NCBI GenBank assembly: GCA_007644065.1
Contig: VJWN01000021.1
Location: 262,271-326,270, forward strand
Length of the DNA stretch: 64,000 nucleotides
From: Margaritispora aquatica
Lineage: Eukaryota; Ascomycota; Leotiomycetes; Helotiales; Discinellaceae
Direction: 5' to 3'
Position 1 is the stretch's first letter. Each line of letters opens with the position of its first letter. The notes under the pieces are model-generated. The model worked only from the letters and a program-made list of their open reading frames with translations, was not told the DNA's origin and did not search any database. The translations under genes and the position numbers were made by a program. Of this stretch, positions 1-10,928 are shown in pieces.

Positions 1-250
1 ATAATTCACGAAATATTCGATGATTTATAGGGCTACTAAGTTACGGAAAAAGGTACGTAATACTACGAGCCTTATTCTAGATAATTTACTATTCTATAAG
101 TTCTACGAATCTATAAGATTTATTCTATAAAGGAAATTTAAGGGACGAATTTACTTTAAGAAAGGGATAATATAGCTACCGGCTACCTTAGGCACCTAGT
201 TACAGTTGCCTAGTCACCCGTAAGGTAACCTATAGCCCCTTTATATTAGA
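1..250. repeat. RIP-like degenerate repeat relic
   Basis: AT-rich sequence with very few CA and TG dinucleotides: from about 61 to 180 there are none, while TA, CTA and ACG are common. This is the dinucleotide signature left by repeat-induced point mutation (C to T in CpA context) in Pezizomycotina repeats. No open frame survives. It continues beyond the left edge, and its right edge blurs into normal composition between about 190 and 290. The element family cannot be told from this remnant. Confidence 0.6.
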
Positions 251-253
251 AAT

Positions 254-866
254 CTCTTCCGTAGTTACAATAGGACGCTTTTGCAACTATATCAAGAAGC
301 ATTTTCATCCAAAAAGCTGTGATACGCCACCGCTCACCTGTGTTCAACGCACAATTCTCTAGTCGCTGTATTGAAGGCATCACAGGCGAAGCCATAATGG
401 ATAATATTCAACGTAAGATCCACGATTATTTTACTAAAAATGGGATGGGACCAATTCGTCACAGCTTGCCACTTTAAGCTTGTTGTCTATTGGATAAATT
501 TAAGAGAACTCACCCTTGATCAAGGCAGTGATCCGGCTTTGAAATTGCTGGATTTGGCCCATATCTGGTGTATTGGTGACAAATACCTTGTGGCACACTA
601 CAGAACGATGTCATGCACCTCCTCTGGACCTCCGACTGAAGCGTTAGCACCCTCAAGAACGGTAACTACGGCATGTTTAAGGCGTTTATAAACTACAACC
701 ACGAGACTCAGTTAGAAAACCACCTACAGAGGTTCGCTAGAGACATGTTGTTCAAGTTCGTTCTATACCATCATGACGATCTTGACGACGGACTTGTGAC
801 TTGCGATGCAATCCTCGACGATGTATTAGCACGTGCTCCATTGAAGAGCATAGTTGTGAGGTAATG
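254..866 (+). pseudogene. BTB/POZ-domain protein, broken copy
   Basis: The frame around 290-412 reads like the BTB core (residues such as KAV, then RHRSPVFNAQF). A 52-nt intron fits at 413-464 (GTAAGA donor, ACTAA branch, CACAG acceptor). The second part continues with YWINLRELTLDQ and DLAHIWCIGDKYLV, matching the second half of fungal BTB domains. The frame then breaks near 597: the next conserved stretch (LQNDVMHLLW) is one frame over, and a TGA follows at 637-639. Downstream, 640-864 stays open in that frame to a TAA. No start codon or N-terminal BTB strand is found, and the 5' end meets the RIP-like relic. BTB proteins are protein-interaction adaptors. This copy is probably dead or, less likely, misassembled. 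Confidence 0.6.
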
Positions 867-1305
867 GAACAACGGTGAAGATGAGGACGTGATCTCGGCT
901 AACAATTACTACAGTATGTGGTTGAGAATAGATTGTGCGAGAGAGGTCACGAGGAGAGTCGTTTGAGCATTGCATTTTGAGCACTATTACGATGTTAAAG
1001 GAAAGAAAACTTAATAAAATCTATCCTTATGCGCTGGTATCACTGTGCCTACCTAGGTTGTGTTCCAGTTGGCGTAACACGTGATGCGTGTAGAGTTTCG
1101 AGATGATTAAGGCTGAAGTTGTGACCCAATATACGACCTACCCTTTTGACGACAGAGCCTCGATTTGCTCTAATTAAGTCAACCATTCCCCTCTGTCCTT
1201 TCGATACGTAGTTGAATACAGAAGTGCTGAATTTTAAACGGAGGGCAGTAGGACCTGAAAACGGCAAGGCCGTAGTCTAGACTTCGTATCACAAAATCCG
1301 CCGCT
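867..1305. other. Intergenic, no supported gene
   Basis: Spacer between the BTB pseudogene and the HET gene. A minus-strand open stretch (1267-1049) vaguely recalls the start of fungal ankyrin proteins but has no ATG and no repeat unit. The 3' part must hold the promoter of the HET gene; I see no clear TATA box. Confidence 0.4.
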
Positions 1306-2493
1306 ATGTGGCTTGTCAACACAACTTCACTGAAACTGGAAGAATTTTTCGGCAATGATGTTCCTCCTTACGCAATTTTATCTCATACATGGGGAACAGA
1401 GGAAGTATCCTTTCAAGACATGGATGGAGGGCGAAGCATCTGTGAAGCTGCTTCTCGAAAGCATGGCTCAATCAAAGTTATGAAGAGTGCTGCTCAGGCT
1501 GCTGCGGATGGGCATGATTATATTTGGATCGATACTTGTTGCATCGACAAAAAGAGTAGTGCCGAGCTTTCCGAGTCAATAAACTCGATGTTTCGATGGT
1601 ATCACCAAGCAGTTGTATGCTACGCGTTTTTAGCGGACGTCCCACCACTCCCTGTCTATCCAGATAGCACAACTCAGTGGGAAGCACAGTTTGCATGCAG
1701 CAGATGGTTTACCAGAGGCTGGACTTTGCAGGAGCTCATTGCACCGCCGGATGTGGAGTTCTATTCCAATAAGTGGACAAGGCTTGGCTCCAAGATTGAG
1801 CTTCTACACGCCCTGCACCATATCACCGGCATAGCAAAATCCGCGTTGGCCAGCGATAAGGACATGAATGAATTCAGTGTTGCGGAAAGGATGTCATGGG
1901 CTTCAAATAGAAAAACCACAAGGATAGAAGATGAGGCTTACTGTATTATGGGAATTTTTGGTATCAATATGCCTCTGCTTTATGGCGAGGGTGGGAAAGC
2001 TTTCATGAGACTTCAGGAACACATATTACAGACATCAGATGATCATAGTCTCTTCGCCTGGACAAGGCAGTCCCCACTGAAAAATCTCGAGTGGCGGAGT
2101 CTTTTCGCAGCCTCGCCAAACGAGTTCTCTGGAGCTGGTGGCATTGTGGAGTACAAACGCTTTCGGACGGAACCTTACTCAATTACAAACCAAGGACTGC
2201 GTATTTCCCTGCCATTCGTGGAGCATCCGAACTCTATGGTAATTGTCTTCCTCAACTGCCATGACCAGAATGCTTCGCAATGTGTAGCACCAGTCGGTAT
2301 CTATCTAGAGAGTTTATCGAGTTATGTTTTATCTGGGATCGTAGAGGAGTCATACACACGATTTACTGGGTGGGGAAATTGCGTAGCAACAGAGGAGATG
2401 ATAGTTGGTGCAAAGTTTAAGACGTTTATAATTCCTAACAGCCCCATAGCGTGGTGCGAAAGGTGGGCAACTATTCGCAGACATGTAGATTAA
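1306..2493 (+). CDS. HET-domain protein (heterokaryon incompatibility type)
   Basis: Single-exon, 395-residue protein. The HET domain occupies about residues 20-165 and shows all three signature blocks: YAILSHTWG, then YIWIDTCCIDK, then WFTRGWTLQELIAP. A conserved tail follows (ERMSWASNRKTTRIEDEAYC, then MGIFGINMPLLYGEG) that places it in the large 'vegetative incompatibility HET-E-like' branch. HET domains trigger cell death after fusion of unlike hyphae and are now often seen as fungal innate-immunity effectors. There is no N-terminal partner domain and no ankyrin, WD40 or NACHT module, so this is the short form. The ATG at 1306 sits directly before the conserved WLVNT start, so the start is firm. 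Partner and trigger cannot be read from the sequence. Confidence 0.93.
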   Translation: MWLVNTTSLKLEEFFGNDVPPYAILSHTWGTEEVSFQDMDGGRSICEAASRKHGSIKVMKSAAQAAADGHDYIWIDTCCIDKKSSAELSESINSMFRWYHQAVVCYAFLADVPPLPVYPDSTTQWEAQFACSRWFTRGWTLQELIAPPDVEFYSNKWTRLGSKIELLHALHHITGIAKSALASDKDMNEFSVAERMSWASNRKTTRIEDEAYCIMGIFGINMPLLYGEGGKAFMRLQEHILQTSDDHSLFAWTRQSPLKNLEWRSLFAASPNEFSGAGGIVEYKRFRTEPYSITNQGLRISLPFVEHPNSMVIVFLNCHDQNASQCVAPVGIYLESLSSYVLSGIVEESYTRFTGWGNCVATEEMIVGAKFKTFIIPNSPIAWCERWATIRRHVD

Positions 2494-2838
2494 TCCGATT
2501 TTGCTACACAAGGAGGAGAGACACTGTGACGATGTACCGCTGGAAGCTAAAAGAAGAAAGGAAAGAGAAAAAGGAAGTGATGGTACTGCTCCTTACATAC
2601 CCTAGGCAGCTCCTGAGGCTTCTCTAGTAGGTATCATTTCCCTGTCATTTAGCCATGTGATCTTGATAGCTGCTTCAATCACGTTCAGCAAAAGCTTTAT
2701 ATGGGAAGTAAACACTAAGTGACAAATCACAATCGCAAGATGAGTATAAAATCCAAGACTTTCCAGTCACATTAACTACTACCACTTATTCTACAATCCA
2801 TCTAGTCCACATTACTCCCCCTAGTTGCAATACAATAA
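2494..2838. other. Convergent 3' intergenic region
   Basis: 345 nt between the converging 3' ends of the HET gene and the amino-acid permease. It holds the 3' UTRs and polyadenylation signals of both; no gene is seen. Confidence 0.5.
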
Positions 2839-4917
2839 TCAGTAAAAGTTATGCAGCATGCGCTTCCACTTAGGCCAGCTAGCAACTTCGGCTCTATACG
2901 CATTGATCTCATCCCAGTTGACGGCACGACGTCCGGTATCAACATCAATCTGGTCGATTCTCAAACCACCCTGTCGCTTCCAGATGTAACCAACGATCCA
3001 GAAGAACAGAATGACGGGAACGGTGAGCCAGGCCGAGAAGAATTGATAGGCAGTGGCGACCTTGTTGTCGTTGTTTGGTGGTAGAATGGCGCTGATGAAC
3101 TGTGATGAAAATGATTAGTGGCTGTTCGATAATATTTGGGTAATGGGAAAGAGAGCTTACAGTAGCGACCAAAACGGTGAAGCAAAGGCCAAGACCGATC
3201 CAGGATCCTGTGACACCGAAGATCGACTTGAATGGGATTTCGTCGAGAGTGTGTCCTTGATAAGCCCAAGCCTTGCGGAAACGGATGTGAGACAGACAGA
3301 TGGATCCCCAGGTGAAGAGAGCAGCGAGACCAGAGAGGGACAAAAACCAATTGAACACCTCTTCTCCGGTAGAATCGAATTGGATGTAAGCGAGAGCACC
3401 TGCAATCAGATGAATAGCCACAGATGGCAGAGGACGTCCAGATTTATCAACATAGGTGAAGATCTTAGGAGCGTATCCCTGTTGCGCAAGCGCAGTAAGG
3501 GTTCTTGAGCCTCCATATACGCAAGAAACTCCAATGGACAGAACTGACACCAGGATGACGGAGTTAAGGAAGTGATCGTATCCCTTCAAGCCAGCGTATT
3601 TGGCTGCCAAGACGAAAGGTGAAGCACCATCTTTGTATGGATTTCCCGAGCCGATAAGACGCTCGTCGTTCGAGGCAACCAAGAGGCCGACGAACAGGAG
3701 ACCGAGAACATAGAACAGGGTGATTCGCCAAAAGACCTGTTTGATGGCACTTGGAAGTGCCTTGACAGGGTTGGCTGATTCAGCGGCAGCGAGACCGACG
3801 AGTTCGGTACCGGCAAAGGAGAATGCAGCTGTGACGAAAACAGCACAGAATCCGCGGAATCCGTTGTTGAAAGCTCCGGGATCGTGCCAAGTACGTGCTC
3901 CCCAGTACTCGTCGTAGCGACCACCAGATGGGCCGCCTCCCAGGATGAGAACCAGCGCAATGATCATGAAGGTGACTATTCCCAAGGTCAGCAATTGTCT
4001 TCATCAATCGTTGAAGTTTTCACAGTGGAATACTAACCAATGGTCATAAGCTTCAGGCAAGAAGACCAGAACTCCTCCTCTGCAAATCCAAGAGCCCCAA
4101 AAATGTTGATGATGGTGATGAGGATCCAGAAAACTGCAATCCATACTCCTACATGTACATCTCGAGCGCCAGGCCAATACTGTAACACAAGACCACAGAC
4201 TGTCAATTCAAGAGGTAAAACAATGAGCCACTGAAAGTTGTTAGATTTGGGAGCTCAAATCAGGCCGAGCTGATGGAAATTCGCGCGCAAATTACTAACC
4301 TGGAAAACGTAGTTCCAACCCATGGCGAAACCCCAGGAAGGATCGATAAATCTAACGGAGTACGTATAGAAACCACCAGATACAGGGTACATAACAGCGA
4401 GTTCACCAAGAGCGTATACAACATTGAACATCATGACACCGATAATCAAGAAATCGATGAGGACAAAACCAGGGCCCTTGAAACAGAGGTTAGAAAATTA
4501 GCCGGATGAGAATAATTTAGTAATAATTACTCCGTTGACGAAAGCACCACCAGAACCGACAAAGAAACCAGCACCAATTGAACCACCTATGTTGAAGTTA
4601 TTAGTCTTCGCTTAATAACAAGTTCGGATGGGATTAAACATACCGATGGCAATCATCTGAAGATGACGATGCTTCATAGAACGATCGAGTTCAACGATAC
4701 CGTGACCATAACTGCGCATCTTGAATGACTCCAGGTTCAAGCCATTGCGGGTGTAGAAATTGTCATCACGGACGATATCGTGATTCACGATAATGTCACC
4801 ATTGGTGTAAGTTCCATGGCCACGCTTTCCCTCGACATCATGACTGGGAAGAACGCCATCGTGAGGAGATTCCGAAGATATCTTTTCAGGAGTCAGAGTA
4901 GCTCCCTTTTCCGCCAT
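2839..4917 (-). CDS. Amino-acid permease (AAT/YAT family)
   Basis: Proton-coupled plasma-membrane amino-acid transporter of the fungal AAT family (APC superfamily), 591 residues in six exons: 4917-4644, 4586-4531, 4476-4300, 4230-4038, 3975-3161 and 3099-2839. A hydrophilic cytoplasmic N-terminus (about 85 residues) leads into the family hallmark RHLQMIAIGGSIGAG at the first membrane helix. Others follow: GELAVMYPVSGGFYTY in helix 3, FSFAGTELVGLAAAES in helix 6 and SGRPLPSVAIH in the loop after helix 8. About 12 membrane helices are expected and the C-terminus is short and hydrophilic. All introns are 54-69 nt with GT-AG ends, and the phases agree. The ATG at 4917 opens the conserved frame; no ATG lies upstream in it. 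Substrate range cannot be decided; dicarboxylic or general amino-acid permeases are closest in style. Confidence 0.93.
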
Positions 4918-7208
4918 TGTGAATTGCAGTTGTCCAAAAACGCGAAGCGAGTATTTAGACGATCGTCGAGAAACCCAAGTGCCTGTACGAGACTCAAGCT
5001 GCAAAAGAAAAAGAAGTGCGACATAGCAGAGTAATTATACCAGGTAGAGGAACTGTCAGATCCAGTAGCTGTCATCTGCTCGGGCGCTGGTCTAGCAGTC
5101 ATTGGCGCATACGAGACATTTCATTGGACCAATCCATCAAAATTGGAGTCGTGAGCTATCTTTGCCCAGGAAAGAACTGCAGTGCGTAAGACAATCGCAG
5201 GTTGGAATGTGTGTTACGAACTAGGTAGTCAGATAGTTCGAGTCCATGACATTGGACGGTTCGACACTCATGGAGGCTTGACCTTCCAGAATGGTACAAA
5301 GGTGAGGCGGCTCAGAATCTACGAACATCAAGTTTCCCATCGCCAAGCGGCGGGGTTAGTCAGCCAAGCCTCTTGGAGAGCCGATTCCAGCAATCTGATT
5401 GATAGAGTGCGGCGTGACTCCTTGGCAAGCTACGCGGACCAAACGTTTTGAGGTCTTGGGAGGAAAGTCTTGGCTATTTACTGCAACCTCCCTTGAATAC
5501 GCACCACACCATCTTGGGCTTGATGGGAGCATGCTTCCCGTAAGAAGCGGGGCGGGGCATCAAAATATGGGGCTAGGGGCAAGGGAAGGGAAACGGCCAA
5601 GCGTCTTATTGAGGAAGGAGCTAAGGTTTTGAGGTTTTGTAATAAGTAAAATCATTTGATGAGGTAAGGGGAGTTCTTATATTGTAATGATGATAACGTC
5701 TCGGTTACGAAATAGTGCCTCCTGATTGTGAACCCAAAGCCCAAACAGGCAGCTCGTCCGAAGGTACATCACAGGAAGCAAATAGACAGAAGCGTGCGAC
5801 CACGAGTAATTCATAAGAAAAGCAAGCCACCTTATTTTCAGTTATTCATCCTTTTCGCCTCTTCAAATCTTGTTACATAACAACGGAAACTCTTTTTGCC
5901 CGCCTCTTTGTTCCCCAAACTTTATACACACAGCAACTCGTGAAAGAATAGAATGATGAGGCAAATTGCTCCCGTTGATAAGCGCGTACTAGTAGTTCTA
6001 ATCTTGAATTGAGGTGATCTCTTCAACTGCGGACTCGCCGACAGCCACATGCAGAAAACATGCAGCAGCACACGATCTTCTCCATACCAATGCTTGACTT
6101 GCCTAATTGCTTCACTTGGAAGCTTGGCCTATTTGCTTGCGTTGCTTGAGATGATGAGTGACAACGGAACCCTGCGCGGAGCACATGTTGTTACTCTGAG
6201 CCGGTTCCGCTTCGACTTTCGGCTCTCTGAAGTGGTTTCGGCTATTACGTACGATTGCCGACTCAACCTCGCTTGAGATGAGTCTTTTGAATTGGTTTAG
6301 ATCTGAAGTGTGGCAAGGGAAAGGAGCTCTATGTTATATATTGAAGGTACCTCTATCGGAGTGTCTTGATCATTGAGAAACATTGCCCATAAGGTCACAT
6401 GGCAAGTCACTGAAGCGAGTTAGTCAAAACCTGTGAATACTAGGGATTCTTCACAAATACGGGAATGCTTGAAACAATATGTGGGTTTTTGCTCTCATGT
6501 ATCTAAGAAATAGCATCTCCGACGATGTTGACTTCTTCTTCTGAGCTGTTAAATACACTGCGACGATCTCTATCTCTGTAGCTGCAACTTGAAACTTCGG
6601 CACCATTGAAAGAGTACGCGCCATTTCAGCACCTTCATAAAAAGCTCGGGCATGCAGCTTACTAAAATTGTGTCCAGTGATCTTATTACCCTTTTTTCCT
6701 CGCTTTAATCGACCTCGGGCTCTTTAATGATGGTTAGCTGCTGGCTAGTATCTCTATTCCAAGTAAAGAAGCGAGCACTCCTTGGTTAATTGAAGCAATA
6801 TCCACCATCTCCCAAGTTGTCAGGGCCCAGTTCAAAAAATCATATCGCACCAGATTGGAACGCGTTTTCGACTGTCTCATCTGTCTCATATTAAAGTGAT
6901 ACAACTTTGAACTTGTCCTACGCCAACATATTAAGACTGTTCTCTCTCTGTGTTGCCTAGAATTAGGTTAAAACATTTTCAGAGTCAAAGAGTCATCAGT
7001 TTGAGCGACGCTTATACTCTAACCGACTTGACAGAGACAGTAGATAATCTCACACATAAGTCGAGGCAAATCTTCTAAATTAGGTACTATACGTCTCATC
7101 ACATGACCGGATTCTAGCGAGATCCAAAATGGTAAGATCGGTCCAAAAGAGTGTTGAGCTGGCTATAATACAATCTTACTTTTCAGCCTCTCTACCGGAA
7201 GACTTTTT

Positions 7209-7227
7209 GGGGGGGTAGGGGGGGGGG
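7209..7227 (+). repeat. Long G-run, G7-TA-G10
   Basis: Seven G, then TA, then ten G, preceded by T5. It is a simple sequence with potential to form a G-quadruplex and no coding context. Confidence 0.9.
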
Positions 7228-7932
7228 ATTTATTCTCTGAAGATTTCAAGCTAGTCTGTGGACGATAAAGTGATCTCCATGCTTTTATACTGCAGGATTA
7301 GTAAATGGAAATTTTACCAAAACTAATGCTTGTTGAGAACCATTTATCATAACTACTCCAAATTAAGATGATAATGGAAGAGGAACTCAAAACTTGATTG
7401 AAAAAAGAATGAGGCCGTTAGTGTAAGAAAAGAGAGCAAGAAAAGGAGTGACAGTAACTCCGTAACCAGACCAAAAGAAAGTGCCACATTTGGTAAACCT
7501 TCCGACCACAACATCGCGCGATACAAAGAATTGTTCCCACCCCCCAACACTTATCGCCAATAGTAACAATTGGACCATATTCCCAATGAATTCCTCATTG
7601 ACAATCGAGATGTCGCTCGGTGTTCAAGGCAACATTTGGAGATTAGGCGAGCAGGAGACTGTTCTTGATATTTGAGAGAATGAAATCACAGTAGAGGACT
7701 TTAATCGGCATATAGAATCCCTCTGTCAAGGCATCGCCTTTATTAATGGGCTAACTAGTCATGGCCGAAGCTTCTTTTCTTTATTCTTCGTGATCAATCT
7801 AATCGGTGAGTCTTAGACCTTGCCGGAGCTCTCTCCTAACACTCATATGATCATTAAAACACACCGACATTAGGAATTGTTGCGGATAGAAGTACCAATA
7901 TCGATTTTACACTCGCCACAGTTACTTGCATG

Positions 7933-7956
7933 CTCTCTCTCTCTCTCTCTCTCTCT
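7933..7956 (+). repeat. (CT)12 microsatellite
   Basis: Twelve perfect CT units, about 110 nt beyond the stop codon of the minus-strand acetylesterase, thus in or after its 3' UTR. Likely length-polymorphic. Confidence 0.95.
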
Positions 7957-8062
7957 GAAGTGCCCACCCCTCAGCATGTCCCTGTTCAATGGGCATATGG
8001 CTCGCTAGCCTGTGTTTACTACTTGTTTGCCTGCCCTAGCCACTCCGTCTACGGTCTGTTAC

Positions 8063-9002
8063 CTAGCATGAATAATTGACTGCTATCCCAGCAGAATTTA
8101 GATGCGCCACCAGCGGAGAGTTCGCACACTTCAAAGCCGTCACAAAAGCCTGCGCATTGACTAATTCAGGTCAGCTCAAGATCTCCACTACTCAAAATAC
8201 CACTTACTGAGTGCGCCACCAGCGTTCGTATGAGTGTTATCATTCGGATAATACGTCTTCGCAGTAGTAGGACCAAGAGCCTGCCACCGATTTACTGAGT
8301 ACTTCGTATGATCTACGTATGGAATGGCTGCCGTCTGTACCGCGACCTAAAATTCCCATCAGCATATCTTTCTACCTCCCGTTTTACTACCAAAGAGCCA
8401 CAGAATGAGCATCCTACATCATGAGCATATACTGCAAACGGCCAAGCACTCTGTAAGGTACTCCCCGTCCAATAATTCCTCGGCACCATCCCGCTTAGCA
8501 CCGGGATCGCGCCCTTGGCTCTTACATCGACAATCATCTTCCTCAGATACCAGCCAAAACTGTGCACCGTCTCACTAGCACCCGTGCTCGTAGTCACTAC
8601 CACAGAGTTGTTACCGATACCTGGGAGCGTGGCGCGGTCCGCTGTGTCAGTTGTTGGATCGCCGTCGTCGTTGTGTCCCATTTCGATGATAACATAGTCG
8701 CCGGCATTAGTAGAGGCAAGAAGGGAGGCCCAAAGCCCTTGGTTGATAAATGAACGGGTTGACCGGCCGTTACGTGCGAGGTTGGAAACGGGGATGGAAA
8801 GATAATTCCCGATGTAATAGCCCCAGCTGATGCATGTTAGTAATTATGTAACCAACAAGGACAATGAAGATGGATACCCTTGAAGATTCGTGGTTGTGGG
8901 GTCATAGTTTGCTGTTGTGCTATCTGAGCAGATGAGAACTTTTGTTGCTGCTTGCACCGCTGCCAGAAGAGACAGTGACACGAGGGAGTGTAGGATCTTC
9001 AT
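8063..9002 (-). CDS. Rhamnogalacturonan acetylesterase-like SGNH hydrolase
   Basis: Secreted esterase, 256 residues, exons 9002-8878, 8826-8418, 8346-8208 and 8160-8063. A signal peptide (about residues 1-18, MKILHSLVSLSLLAAVQA) precedes the SGNH blocks. Block I is CSDSTTA with the nucleophile Ser, block II NLARNGRSTRSF has the Gly/Asn oxyanion region, block III is IIEMGHNDDGD, and block V is DNTHTNAGG with the catalytic Asp and His. This order matches carbohydrate esterase family 12, which removes acetyl groups from the rhamnogalacturonan backbone of pectin. The usual GDS is SDS here. Length is typical for the family. The last intron uses a TTAG acceptor at 8161-8164, chosen because it keeps the frame through the C-terminal helix. 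A TATA box lies 72 nt upstream of the ATG. Substrate is inferred from family only; other CE12 acetylesterases remain possible. Confidence 0.88.
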
Positions 9003-9073
9003 TTTGAAAGTTTATCGCTTGAACAAACAACTTGGCGAAGAGAATAGCTATCTCCTCGATAACTCTGTCAGAT

Positions 9074-9081
9074 CTTATATA
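9074..9081 (-). promoter_or_regulatory. TATA box of the acetylesterase gene
   Basis: TATATAAG on the minus strand, 72 nt upstream of the ATG at 9002, at a normal core-promoter distance for a short 5' UTR. Confidence 0.5.
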
Positions 9082-9108
9082 CAGCAGTGACCATGTTCAG
9101 GATCTTCA

Positions 9109-9173
9109 AGTTCCACCACTCCTTTCATAACCATTCGTCCGAGGAACTTGTTCTCCATGAGGCTAAAATACAA
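9109..9173 (+). repeat. Diverged direct repeat, copy 1
   Basis: About 65 bp sharing AGTTCCACC, TAACCATTCGTCC, GGAACTTG and GCTAAAATACAA, in order and with the same spacing, with 9641-9706, 532 bp downstream. Confidence 0.6.
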
Positions 9174-9640
9174 TTAGACTGCGAGATCATTATGCACGAA
9201 ATTAGAGTCGCAAATAATGCCTCTGACATAATATTTCGCTTCTCGTCGTACTCTCTATCTCCGCCCCTAGTTTAAACCTAATACGGTGGCCCTGATATAA
9301 CAAAGCCAATTAGGGGAGAGGAGAAATTTGTATAGACCCACCATTAGGTTCAAACCGGGGTAACATCAGGTAAAACCTTCAAGCTTGCGGTCTAGCATTC
9401 GTGGAGTTGTTATTTCGCTTAGCCGTGACGCCAAACCCAATTGCGGGGAACCCTGACCTTTAACCAGATTCCCAGACTACTAAAACGGGAAATTTCAGTC
9501 CTTTCGATTTAGCCTAAGTTTCTAACTTCTCGCACTCGAATGTTTGATCAGTTCAAAAGTCGAGACGACGAAGTCAATAAATGCGGCTGGCTATATTATA
9601 TTCTGGACTTGAAACAAACTAAATGTCGAGTTTCGAAAAT

Positions 9641-9706
9641 AGTTCCACCGCTATTTTTGTAACCATTCGTCCAAAGGAACTTGCCCTTCCTAAAGCTAAA
9701 ATACAA
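9641..9706 (+). repeat. Diverged direct repeat, copy 2
   Basis: Second copy of the 65-bp unit at 9109-9173, differing by scattered substitutions and one or two single-base indels. Confidence 0.6.
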
Positions 9707-9910
9707 ATGTATCAAACAGTCTTCAATTGCTCTACCAAGAGAACTCTGTGGCTTGAAGATATAGCGCTATTCTGACTAATCTAATATGAGGAAAGACTAT
9801 TACTGTCAACAAAATAGACTACAAGATTGTCATATAGGAGAATAAAAGTTAGATTAAGTGTATTTAGTTAAAAAGCAAGAACTTAAAACACGTATAAATA
9901 TGGAAATCTT

Positions 9911-9946
9911 GCTCAGGTTGCTCAGGTTGCTCAGGTTGCTCAGGTT
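9911..9946 (+). repeat. 9-bp tandem repeat, 4 copies
   Basis: Four perfect copies of GCTCAGGTT followed by one degenerate copy (AGTCAGGCG). Non-coding. Confidence 0.9.
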
Positions 9947-10928
9947 AGTCAGGCGAGTTGACTAAGTTGAGGGTAATCAGCGCCTGAGCAAGAAAGTCAA
10001 GCTTCCTAACCCTATATAACGCAGATGAACCAGAAAATTGATTTATAATACCTTGTTATTGACATCCGCTTTTGTAGATTCTAACAACTCATCCATATCC
10101 TCTTAACTTCTTTGCAACAGCACGACAAATTTACCTCCTGAGAATATACCTCCCAATCCACATGTGTCATCATAACAGGTTTCTATGTTAGATGGGCAAA
10201 GTCTGGAGCAACTAGTCGTTGGAGCTCTGCTTAATCCCATCCCTAAGCTACCAAAACCCAAAGGCGGGTGGACATATCAACTTCCTAGCAAACAAACTCA
10301 GGTCAAATGCAAACTGGAAGAGTGTGAGCTAGTCGTGCAAAAGTTGTGAAATTAAAAGACGAGGGTATATAAGATCGACTTGTGGCAGAGATCTTATCAT
10401 GTATTCATTAGTTCACTGGAATGTAAGTGATTGCTCTCTTTGGATACATGTGTTCATCGATCTAGTACACTGTTCAATCATAGCATCCAAGTATAATAAT
10501 GATGTCGCAGGGAAGCGATGTTGAAGAACAAGGACCGTTTTCCAAAGTCTTCTAGGCGGAAGAATCAGCAAATTATTTCCGAAGATGGAGCTTTTGGGCA
10601 AATGCAACCAATGAGATCCGCGACAAACAATTCTAATACCTGAAGTAGCAGAACAAGAGCAAAAGGTAAGCTCGTGCCACCAGAGGCCGCAATTCCTGCC
10701 CGTATTGAGTGCATTGAGGAATTCTTATTCAAGTCCCGATTGGGAGGGGGCTGGCTGTCTCGATCGTTGAACATCTATCCCCACCAAGAGCAAATCCTCA
10801 TTGCCGTGGACCGCTACGTCCGCTCAACGCTTGATCCAGGAAGCGCCCAAGCTTGGAAAGCTAGTCATACTAGACTCGAACCTCCCGAGGGCTCAGTAAG
10901 CAAGGTCGACAAGTAGGCTTTTCTAACG

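Larger units (their letters stand above)
4918..8062. other. Gene-poor 3.1-kb intergenic region
   Basis: Open frames here are short and without recognisable domains. The first few hundred bases are the permease promoter, with CT-rich stretches around 4990-5030 and 5860-5930. From about 6400 on the sequence is AT-rich. It includes a G-run at 7209-7227 and a (CT)12 tract at 7933-7956, listed separately. No tRNA or rRNA was recognised by eye. Confidence 0.5.
9003..10928. other. Intergenic region with repeats
   Basis: Contains the acetylesterase promoter, a diverged direct duplication (9109-9173 and 9641-9706) and a 9-bp tandem repeat (9911-9946). A frame without ATG is open at 10643-10913 on the plus strand and ends in TAG just before the next gene. 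No RNA gene was recognised. Confidence 0.45.

Noticed and set aside
1049..1267. Minus-strand frame resembling the start of a fungal ankyrin protein
   Set aside because: No ATG, no recognisable ankyrin repeat and no continuation; similarity is too faint to call.
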